NCBI GenBank assembly: GCA_007922305.1
Contig: ML677373.1
Span: 12,140,127-12,204,126, forward strand
Direction of reading: 5' to 3'
From: Dermatemys mawii
Lineage: Eukaryota > Chordata > Testudines > Dermatemydidae
Length of the DNA: 64,000 nt
Shown piece after piece: positions 32,497 to 44,400 of this stretch. The position numbers and the translations under genes are program-made. Position 1 is the first letter of the stretch, and the number at the start of each line of letters is the position of its first letter. Under the pieces are notes generated by a model, which had not been told where the DNA came from, searched no databases, and was given only the letters and a program-made list of their open reading frames with translations.

Positions 32497-35400
32497 CTGC
32501 AAGAGAGGACAAACCAAAACACAATCAGCACAAACAAGGGAGGCACTGGGGAGAGGGAAAGCCCCTCCACCTGCACACAGTGGAGGATATTCCCAACAGC
32601 TTTGGGCAGCGAAAGTGAGCAGAGGTTGGTGTATTGAGAGCTGGGTTCCTGGGTACTTTTAGGTTCTATTCCCTGACCTACTTAGATTTAAAATTGTTCT
32701 CTAGCTATTGCCCTGGTCTCTGTAGCTGTCGAGACTAGGTCTACAGCATTTGTTTAACCTGGTTATAACTCAGTTTGAGTACATCCACTCAGGCTGAGCA
32801 AAAAAGTTGCTAACTTCTGTTTTGGCTGCATAAACAAGGCCTTAGATCTCTACAGACCAATTGGAAAGAAAGAGGTAAGCGGAATGCTCCCACCCCAAGG
32901 TCCCTCATGCTCACCTTGTCGACTCTCTCCAGGTTGGCGCGCAGCTGTTTCTGTAGGGTGTACAGCGTGGAGAGTGAGAGGGACTCTAGATCAGAGAATG
33001 AGCGCAGGAGCGGGAGATCCTGGCCAGCATGAATCCTCTCCAGCTCCTCCTGGAGTTTCTTCACTTGCAGCTCCAGGGCTTCTCTCTGCTCCCGGGCCAG
33101 CTCACATTCCATGTTGGCTGTGCTGGCACGATCATTCGCTTCTTCTGCTTCCTTCTTCCAAGCATCACATGCCTGCAAGTCCCAGCAAAAAGAGAGAGTC
33201 AGCGTAAACCCTCTGCCAGTATCCGAGACCAACTGAGACTCCCTGTTACTTATCTACCTATTTAGATTCACACCAATTTACCAACATGAAATTTACACCC
33301 TCTTAAAGTCAGTTGGCCAGATTCCAAGGCGGTGTGTGCACTTAAATAACTTGAATGCCAAAAGACCAGAGGAGAGGTGTAGCAAAAAAAGTAGCTAACT
33401 GAAGGATGTAAGAAAATGCAAGTTAAATCATTGCTATCTGTGCAGTAACTAAAGGCCTTAGCTACATGGGAAAATTGCACTGGTTTAACTAAAGATGTGA
33501 CTTTACACCAATTTAATTAAACTGGTGTGAGCCTCTGTATGGAGATTCTTATTTCAGTTTAGAAGTGGCTGGTTTCAGTTCAGCCTAAATGGATTCCTAA
33601 GGGCTTGTCTTCACTAGAGCCGGGAGAGATCGATCTTATGGCGATCGATTTATTGCGTCTCGTCAAGACGCGATAAATCGATCGCCAGTGGCGCCCCCGT
33701 CGACTCCGTAACTCCAGCTCGCCAAAAGGCGCAAGCTGGAGTCGACGGAGGAGCGTGCCGCCGACCGCTGCCGCAGTGAGGATGGCAGGTAAGTCAGCTG
33801 TAGATACACTGATTTCAGCTACGTTATTAATGTAGCTGAAATTGTGTATCTACGGTCGATCCCCCGCACTAGTGAAGACCAGCCCTAATTGACTAAGCTA
33901 AAAGGAAATAAACTTGCTTCAAACTGAAATACAAAGTGTCCACACAGTCTTTTGTGCCACTTGAACTAAATTGGTTTAAGATAGCCCCTTTTGTTAAACT
34001 GGCGCAACTTTAGTGTGTAGACAAGGCCTCACACACCATTCCAGCTCCTAAGCACATGAAGTACACCAGCTCTCATTCCCTTACCCATTGGTAAGTGAGT
34101 GTAGAGGCTCTAAGAGGGTTTGAATTACCTCACCTTACATCATCTTTATGTTTGAAAAGCCTCTTTGGCTATGCCTTGACATGCTATTGACACATCCCCT
34201 GGAAACTGCACTGTACCTGTTTGGCTTGTTTCCAGGACTCCTCCCACTGCTTAATTGTGCTGTTGGCTTCATCCAGTTCTTGTCGCAGTCTCGTCAGCTC
34301 AGCAGCACCTGGACCTGACAGAAACGCAGGTGAGGTACTGGGCGAAAAACTCCCAGAAGCAAAGTGCTCCCATATGCTGCTGTTCATCCCATTTAAACCT
34401 GTTTCACGAGGAGACAGAGAGGGTTATGTCACAGGTGTTGGAGGTTTCCCCACTTGTTCCCTGCCCCTGTGAAATCCAGGGCTCACAGTGAATGTTTAGG
34501 AAGCAGAGGATTGTTTTAGGAACCAGTTCACTCCTTCAGGAGACAGACATCCATTTGGGAACAGCAATGCTCACATACTGAAAGTCTCACATTCTGAGTG
34601 TGTAGTTTGGGAACTGATGTCTTCTGTCTCCAGACAGAAGCTCCCTGGGAGTGGGGCTCTGTCTACACAGGCTATAAAGGGGAGTTTTTCAATCAAGTTA
34701 GCTTACCCCAACTGAAATCCCCCCGTTCGCACCTGTGAGAGACAGTTTAACTTCCTCAAGACCATTTCAGCTTGTCATGCAGTAGCCTAGTTAGCTTTAT
34801 GCTAGCTCAGAGGTTCTCAAACTTCATAGCACTTCTGACAATAAAAATTACTGCATGACCCCAGGAGCAGAGACTGAAGCCTGAGCCCGCTCAAGCCCCA
34901 CTGCCCTGCAATGAGCAGGGGGGCCAAAGCTGAAGGCCAAGTGCTTCAGCCCGGGGTGGGGGGCCTGTAACCTGAGCCCTGCTGCCCAGGACTGAAGCTG
35001 AAGCCTGAGCTCTGCCACCCAGGGCTGAAGCTATCAGGTTTGGGCTTGGGCCCCGGGCAGTGGGGCTTGGACTTGGGCCCCAGGCTCCAGTAAGTCTAAT
35101 GCCAACTCTGGTGACCCCATTAAAATGGGGCCATGACTAGGGTGACCAGATGTCCTGATTTCATAGGGACAGTCCTGATTTTTGGGTCTTTTTCTTATGT
35201 AGGCTCCTATTACCCACCACCCCCGTCCTGATTTTTCAGATTTGCTGTCTGGTTACCTTCGTCATGACCCACTTTGGGGGGCTTGACTCACAGATTGAGA
35301 ACCACTGTGCCACCTCGACTGCAAACACTCACTTTATTTGCCTGTGTAGACGAAGCCAGGTGTGACTTCTCCTTCGGATTCCACAGTAAGCAAATCAGTG

Positions 35401-38400
35401 CCACGCATGCCATCTTCGAGCACTAAGAGGGCAGTGATCTAGCTATAGCCACATTCCTAGCCTAGCATATTCAAACCCATTTCCCCTCTCACAATAGGAC
35501 TAGGGGCCTTGGGTGACACAGTGGAAGGAAATATATGATAAACAAGGCCACACATTGGTCATGGAATCCAGGATTTGTGTCTTGCCAAATGTCTGTTTTT
35601 ACTCAGAATAAATATCTGCAGCCCTCATCCGGGGCAGAATCAACAAGAAGCTGAGGGATGAGTGGTGCACACACAGCAGAGAGCTCTGGTTACTCAGGCC
35701 TTGTCTGCTCACCAGCTTGCACCAGTTTAATGAAAGGGTTATTAAAAGTGATGTAGTTTAGAAGTGATTTAGTGGCAAATCCCTGTGCGAACACTCTTAA
35801 ATCAATTTAAACCTGCCTTATATAGATTTATCTTAATTCAATTTCTAACTGCATTAAGCAGAATTGATACAAATCAGGTTTAAATCAATGTAAGAGTGTC
35901 CACACAGGGGTTTGCACCAGTTTAACTCAAACTAATTTACAGACCAAATTTAAGTTAAATCAGTGCATACAGACCAGCCCCTAGAAGCAAGACAGAGAGC
36001 ATCTCAGTAAGAAGCAGCATTCAGGAACCAAGAAGCTGGTTACCCCAGCTGGGCATCTTAAACCCAGTGGCACAAATTGGTTGGTTTGGGGTCTCTACTG
36101 CTTCTTTCAGGGCTTGTCTACATAGAATGTTGTACCACTTAAACTAAATTATAAAAGTAGCACAATGCCCTAGTGCACATGCACTTACAATGGTGGAAAG
36201 GTGCCTTAAACTGGTATAGCTTATTCCTGTATGGGAAGGGGAATAAACTATACTGGTGTTTTATAGCAGTATATCTGCATCCACACTAGAGGTTGTACTG
36301 GTATAATTATTTTGGGGGGGGTGTGGTGGGAAATCCCATCACAACCAACATAGTTATGTCGGTTCAAAAACTGTTCCCGGTTTCCCACAGCTCCCATCTC
36401 CTGCCTCTAAGGAGGGAAGGTCTGTCCATTTGCCCTCCTGCTGGTAAAAGCAAGAGGATTAGCAGTGAGGAAAAGCGAGACCTACAGAAGTTTAATGTTT
36501 TATTTTTATTACTGTTCTAGGTTTCTTGAAGGGGAATTTGGCAATGATTAAGCTGCTGGTGTGCTGACACCACAGTCTATCATGCTGACAATGAAGTCTC
36601 ATTGTTTTCTTGTACTCTCTGCCTATTTGGCTCTATCTGTTGCCTCTTGTCTTGGACTGTAAGCTCCCTGGGGCAAAGACCATCTTTTCTGTGTTTGTAC
36701 AGCAGCTAGCACTATGGGCCCATGACTAGGGTTGCTAGACACTACAGTAATACAAATAATAAATCAATAAAAATAATAACTATTCACACAATGCATTCTA
36801 TCTTGGCGGCATTCAAGGAGCTGTATGGACAAGTAATGCTGAGTTACTATGTCAAAAAACCTTATCAAAAGCTGAAAAGACTTTATCCCCATTCCTCTAC
36901 TGTGTTCTAAGACGTATTTTGCTTTTTAAAACATTCAGAACACTAAATGTATTTTGCAATTTTATTCCATATATTTGATTCTGCACTCGTCTTGACTGTG
37001 TGATTACACAAATACAAGCTAGTTAACACTTTTTTGCTGAAATAAAAGTACAGCTTTATTAAAATCATGCTTGCTGTTACGTTTCCCTTTTCTTACTGAA
37101 ACTGTGATTTTTCCCATGGTAAAAACCAGCTGTAATTAAACACAGATGCCTTCTGATATCTTTTTTCATTAATGTCATTATATAAGCTGTTCAAGCAAGA
37201 CCCAAAAGGCTTGTTCTGAACAAACAAAGAATGTGATTACAAGATATGAGACACAGCGTTGTTAGATGCATGGAGCAACAGATTAGCAAAGCATTTAGCT
37301 ACTTTACTGAGATTTAGCACTGAAAATTAAAAAATCTCCTAAATTTGTTAAGTGCTCTCTCACTATTGTCTAAAGGAAGCCCTATTGTCTGTTGTTGTCA
37401 TACACACTGATAACTCAAGAGTCACTGTAACATTCAGCCGATCAAATGATTTGATTCCTTGAAACACCTGTGGGTTCTTAACAGAACCTGCTCCCCCATT
37501 CTCCCTGTGTTGTGCCGCTCACAGCCCTCAGGTTAGGGGGCACACCTTTGGGAGTGGAAGCGGGGATGGAAGGGAATGTGGCTGGAGCGCTGCTGCATTC
37601 TGCTGAGCCCAGGTATAGAATGCCAATATGAAGGGAACTGCAGCTGGGCATATTCTACAGTATGCTTGAAGTTGCTCTTAGTTACTTCGAGGGCCAGTCC
37701 AGCCCCGGTTTGTTCCCATGAACTGAAAATGGTCTAAAACCATCTTTCCTTCTCCATCTCAGCTCTGTTGCACTGAGGATCTAAGTTATAATCACTCGCC
37801 CTAAGCTCTGAGCAAAAAGAGATGAAGTCTATTTGTCTGAGCCCAAGATGGGGGAGCAAGGAACTCCCAAATTTTCACCTCAGCAGGTCATCATTGGCGC
37901 TATGTGAACTTGGGCAAGTCACTTAACCTTTCTTCTTCAATTTCTCTATCTGTAAAATGGGGATATTTGCTCCCTCTAAAACAGGAGTACTATGAAGATT
38001 AATTAATTACATGTTGGTAAAGCAGCTTGCAGTCTTGTTGTTACTATGGGAAGGAGAGGTATAAATGGCAACACTGAAATAAGACATTCAAATTAAAGTT
38101 AACGTAAAAGAAAATACTTACATGGTATCGACACATATGTACATGTAACACACACACTGTGCATTTACCTAATGATCCATGAGAAGCTGATGTCCCCAAA
38201 AATGTGTTTTCTGATTGGCTTAAGTGTCCCTGGGGCTGATGGAGGAAATGCGATGATAGGCTGACCGGTGGAGAAGGAGAGGCAGAGTGAAAAGAGGCGG
38301 AACTTCCAAGGGACCCAGGGATATTTACAGGAGCAGAACTTTGCAGCAAACTCCCACCTGGACAAAGAACACACAAAGAGGATGGAAATGTATGATCATG

Positions 38401-41400
38401 AAGTATGGGCCAGAGCACAGCACAGGAGTTTAGAACGGCAGATGTTAGCTTCCCTCTCCTCATCAAAAAGGGGAGCCCTGGGAATTCCCACCATTTCTGT
38501 ACACCACACAGCTCTCAACCTTCAGAAGAGGCAGTGCGGGCAGCATCCTTCTGGCCAAGTAGGACCAGATGTGACTCCCTTCAGAGTACGCCAAGACTGC
38601 TGGTCAACTGGCCAAAGCAGAGAGAGGCACTCCCTCCAGGCCCTGAATGTGCTCCCCCTGCAGAGTTCACAGGCCCTGTCAGCCTACAGAAGACCATTTG
38701 TTTTAGGATCAAGTGAGCAGTTTTGGAATGAAAATTCACTTGCAAAATTTGCTTTTCCTTTTTTTTTTTAATACCAATAAACTACCGGCAGTCACCAGGA
38801 AAAGGATCACATCAGCACTCAGTCAGTCTAAAATGAGCAACTGGCTTCAGCTGTACTTGAAAGCTTGCATCTAGAGGTAACAGAATCGAGCACCACTACA
38901 CCAGAGAGCAGTCTCCTCCTGTTGCACAGATAGCTCCAAAGAGTTTTTTCCCTGCCTCCCTCCATTTTGTACTGATAATCCCATCTTAAAAGGCAATGGT
39001 TGACACCCAGATCTAAAGGGAGTGACAGAATGACCACAGTTCCTCTATCCATGCTTCTTGTCTCTCTAGGCCAACAAGCTGTGGCAGGAATGGGGCCCTC
39101 AGAGCACACAGAATCTAGATGCTGAATCAGTAGGTTGATCCTCTGAGGGGGATTGGATCTAAAGTCGTCCACAGAATGGAGTTTGATTTCTCAGGTAAGG
39201 TTCTGAGCAGTAGCTTCGTAGGCAAACCACAGCCATTATGAAGCTAGCATTAGCTCGTACAGAAGAACCTGTTTCATTGAGTAAGGGAATGGTGGCAGCT
39301 AGGCACCAATGCTCTCTGCAAAGAGTCCTGAGACAGGCAAAATGGACCTTGGTTCCAATGCCACATACACAAGATGAGACATACATTGTATGCTTTGATA
39401 TAAGGCCACACACTATCAAATGATCCTGTGACAGTAGAACAGTATTGCCAGGTCACTGGGTTCTCTGTGACTTTTACTGGGATTTTCCTCAGGACATGTG
39501 AGTTGCTATATTTTCGTCCTTTTTATAGCTACCAGACACATTTTAGATGATCTTGTTTACAGACCAAGACAAACAAAACATGTTCATCTCAGAAACATTC
39601 CTAGGCCACTGGCAAGAACTCATCTCTGCTAGCCATGGAGCGTAATCTTTTGCTCTCACGATTCTCATTGGTTGCCTGAGTTAGTTACAACTGTTCCTTC
39701 CAACCAATTACTCTTTTTTTAGGCTGGTTTTAGAGTTTTGTGGGCTGGTTCAGCCCTAACTGATCTGGCAACACTGCTTGGCAGACGATCAAAGAAAGCT
39801 CTGTTGCTTTCATGTACCTATCATGATGCCACTCGTGTGGGGCACCGTGCTGCTGTCAAATGTCTTCTCCAGGGCAGCCACGCCGAATTCGTTCAGGTCC
39901 AGGTCATCCAAGGCAGATTCTGCCGGACACAGAGGCACCAATTATGTTACAAAGGACCAACAACTTCAAGAGATAGGATGGCCCAAAGAGCCTACATACT
40001 GCAACAGCCATTGCTGTCTACTGGACAGTGTATGCAGCCCTACTCTCGATCCTGTGCGGTGTCGCTATTAAATGATTCGTTGTGAGTCTAACAGGCAGCT
40101 TTTCATATTGGTTTCTGTTGCCTGACCCGATTCCCCAAGATTTTATACCAACTCGTTCCCAACAGTTACATGAAAACAGACATACAAATCTGAAATAATA
40201 GCAATCCTCACAGATCTCCCCCATAGTGATGTTCTGGTTCTGTCCATACTATGCAACAACACCTGCCCATGTTCTGTCTGGTTAGGGCTAGTACTATATT
40301 GCCAGTGTACTGAGGAGAGGCCTAGAAATGGTCTAGCAGCAGTAGGCAGATTGCAAATCAGGTCTGAGGTTCAAAGACAGTATAAGGTGAAGAAAGCTTA
40401 CACAGTGTCTGCTCAGTGCTATATCTAACCATATTATTAAAATATACTACATCACACACCTATAGATATACATATGCTTATATACATCATAACATACATC
40501 TACCTATCTATATATATATCTGTTCCCCCCAGGGCTGTTTATTTGTATTAACTACTATTACTGTTGTAATTAATTGACATCAGAAATGCTGGCTCATGAA
40601 AGAGGAAACAAAGAATCTGACTGACAGAACAGCAGCGACTCTCCTACGGAAGCTCCTTGCTCTACTCTTCTAGGGACTTTATCCTACACTTGGACATCTG
40701 GATGGGGAGAGATCAGCATACACCTGACCAGCCCCGCCTGCTAAAATCCTCAAAGGGGAAATAAAGAAGTTGTAGCTGTGGAGATTTTTTGCTCTAGACA
40801 GAGTATACCCCAAGTTTGACAAACCTACGCACTCTCGCAGGGCCAGATGTTATTCGTATAGAGTGAAAATCACACCTGTGCAGAGGGCCATCTTACAATC
40901 TATGCATCATCAAACCTCACTTCAGCACTATTTTGAAGGCCCAAGTTTAGAGTGATCAGATGTCTCAATAAAATTGGGGATGTTCTGATATTTAACCCTT
41001 TGTCCAATTCCCGTGCCTGAAGAGCCCCTCCTGAAGGCCCCACTCAGTGTAAATAAACAAGCAGTGTTACCTATAACAGACTCCACAGTGTCGCTGGTAG
41101 GGTAGAAAGGAAGGGCATTGGCATTCATGCCTGGGATGCTGCTGGTGCCAGCAGGGCTTGGTGGAGTTGCTGCCAGACTAGAGGTGATACTGGAGGAGAT
41201 ACTGGAAGTCAAAGGGCTGCCCACTGGAAGAATCCCCAGTATGTCCTGAAAAAGAAGGGGGAGGTAAAAAATTAGACATATCCACAAAAGAATCACTTCA
41301 ATAACATGCAGAGATATGGGATCAGCCAAGACACATTGGTGAACGTATTCTTTGCTGTTCCCATTCAGACAGATGGTTACTGCCATCAGTGTGAGGGCAG

Positions 41401-44400
41401 AGAAAGAGGGAGAGATTAACTGTGTTTCATTTCTAGAAATTTGTTTCTTTTCAGGCTTACAAAGATCCTTCAGGTCTCACTGAAATGAACTCATATGATG
41501 CACAGGTATTATACAATCAGGAGCCTGGGTCACTCAGCAAACACATTTTCTGGAAACCGACAGGAAACCCTCTTCTCAGGGACCCTCTTTCTGCCACAGT
41601 CCAGAACTGTGAATCTACCCTGAACTCACGCAGGCCTTGGTCTTCACACACAAGTCTCCAGAAACCCCCGGGGAGGTTCTCCCTTCTCCCTTCTCAAAAG
41701 GTCATTTCTCACCTACAGTGCCCCGACTCTGTCTGGCCTGTCATTGGCTTCCTGCTGATTCATTTGGCTCCACAGATCTGACTAGCAGTCTCATTTAAGG
41801 AGGGGGGCGCTTCATGCAAGGTCTCAGAGCTCTGTTGGCATTACCCTACCTGTTTGGGCTGTAACAGTGGCTGCTCCTGGCTCCTGTATTCCAGTGAATG
41901 GGATTTTATTTTTGCCTGCTGCAGTAAATAAATGGAACAAAAGACAAGCAGAGGGATTAACAGCTAAATTGGAAATGGCTGACTGGTGGCTTTTGGAGAG
42001 GCCATGAGGAATATGCACAGCCCCCACCCCTTCTATTAGGCTGTCCTGGATGCTTCAGAATCCAAATAGTGGGATTGGGTGCTTAACAAACAGAGACCCC
42101 CTGCAAACCACTCACCCTCTCACTACATGGACATTCTGCTCAGTTATTTATGGATCTACTGCAATGATGTTTGCATTTAACTGAATTACCCCTTCATTAA
42201 GAACTTCTTAAGAATACAAGATCAAGTGTGGATTCTTTTCCATTGCCCATTGTCTCTGCCATTCTCCAATCAAAAGACGCAGAATTGGTAGGAAGCACAT
42301 TCTATTTTAATTTACTTTTGGAATTATTTATTTTTGACAACATACTTTACTGTTTATTCTGCTACTTCTCCAGATTCTCCGGGGAGGAGAGTTAGACAAA
42401 AAAAAGTTGCTAAGAAAATGATGAATGATCGACTGTTGAGGATGGACACTGTAACCAGAATGAATAAAGAGGAGAAAGAGCAGCAGCCGAGCATAGAATT
42501 CCTCTCTTGTTTTACTTAATTGATTCATTTTCTCTCTTTAATCTTATGCCCACAGGGGGCCAAGGTCTGGTGAACAAGCAGGTGAAATATGGACACAAAG
42601 ATCTTTGTGTACTGCTTTCCCTAAATAGCGCACCGTGTGTATGTGGCAGTCACAACTAAACTGATTTCAGGCTTGTCTTTCTTTGTGCGCAATTGATGCT
42701 GTGTTATGTTAGTGCATCTGCGTGTGTTTGATAATACGCCTGCTAGATTACCCAGCGCATCCCTTCCTTGCTGACACTCATCTGAATGCAAAATGTGACA
42801 TAAGCAGAACTCAGCAGTTGGAGTGGGGGGAGAGGGAGACACACATACACACACACACACAAACAGAATCAGTGCCCATTGTTCTCCCACCCCTGCTGAG
42901 AGAATTCTTGCCAACATACCTGGCAACACTGCAGCTAAGCCTCACTGAAGGTTTTTAATACATTTCAGGGCCAGCCCCTATGTCTGCAACCCTGAATATG
43001 GTGCAACACCAGTTAAAACTCCACATTTTTCTCCTTTGTGCCCAGGTACAGTAGTAAAGAAACACCTATATTTCTGAATAACATTAGAGAGTACAAAGCT
43101 AACCAAAACAGGCAGAAAATTAAGTGGAGATTGAAATTCTATCTATAATTTGCTCCGTTGAGTCATGGGGGAGGAAAGAGTGATGTAAATTATGGATGAA
43201 ACACAGAACACGCCACATCCACCACAAAAGAAATCTGCTATGCAGCATGTTTGCAGGTTAATAGCACCTTTCATCCAAAGTGCTGACAGGCCTTTACAAA
43301 CACCAATAAAATAAGCTGCACAAACCCACTGTGTGGTAACTATTATCATGCCCATCTTACACTTGGGTAAACTAGAGCATGAAGAGGTAAAGCAACTTGC
43401 CAAAAGGTCCCAGAGAATCTCAGCAGCAGAGTCATGCACAGAACCCAAGAGTTGTGACTCCAAGACCGTGCTATACATCACCCTCCATCCTCACTGCACA
43501 TGAAGGGGTGGAAGAGGATCAATACTAAAAGGGCTTTTGTTGGCACAGCTTTTCCAGTCTTGTGTCACAACCTGATAGGATCTAAAGCTAATTCTTTTGA
43601 GCACTGCATGAAAATGCCTTAATGAAAAGTTATTTACGTTACTTGCTTAGGAAGCCAGGCCAGATATTCAGGTCTCTTAGCTAAATCTGCTGTCTTTCTT
43701 TTTTAAAAAACAAATATAATTTAACCAGCTACATTCAAATTCTTATACCTGTATTGTGGTTGCTCTAGCACGCATGCTAAGCAACCATCACGTTTTACTG
43801 GGCATGTGTTTTAGATGACATACTGCTTATGCATTCAACTGAACCATTATGGAGCATCACACAAAGCCTGGTTCACCAACATGAACTTTAATATGGATGG
43901 CCCAGATCCCATCAGAGCAGCACAATGACAGCAGAAAATGGCAGAAGACAGATACTCCACTTTTGGGTCTTTGTGTAGTTTTCTGCCAACTGTACATTTT
44001 CATTTGGGGGAAAAAATGTAAGAGTCCATCTTTCGTTTCTTTGAGAAGAACATTCTCAACTCTTTGCTGTTAGCTAAACCTAGGCCTGGTCTACATTACG
44101 CGGTAAAGTTGATTTTATCCACATTAAATCGATCCTTCCACTTTGCCGTCCTCACTACGATGCCATTTAGGTCGACCTAAAAGGGTCTTTAAACAGATTT
44201 CCAAACTCCAGCCTGACAAGGGGAGTAGCACTGAAATCAACATTTCCGGGTCGAACTAGCATTAGTAAGGACGCAATTTGACATTATCGGCCTCTGGGAG
44301 TTATCCCAGAGTGCTCCAGTGTGACCACTCTGGACAGAGCTCTGAATGCGGATGCATTGACAAGTTAGACAGGAAGTGTGTTACTTTTGTTCCACAGATG

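Larger units (their letters stand above)
34399..38168 (-). other. UNK intron between exons 13 and 14
   Basis: A 3.8-kb intron holding the hAT element, two palindromic MITEs, an old LINE-like tail and a MIR-like SINE. The 36.8-37.9 kb part is AT-rich with nothing I recognise. Confidence 0.7.

Noticed and set aside
38268..38771. 167-codon plus-strand frame
   Set aside because: Antisense to UNK exon 13 and adjoining intron; the minus-strand exon explains the open frame.
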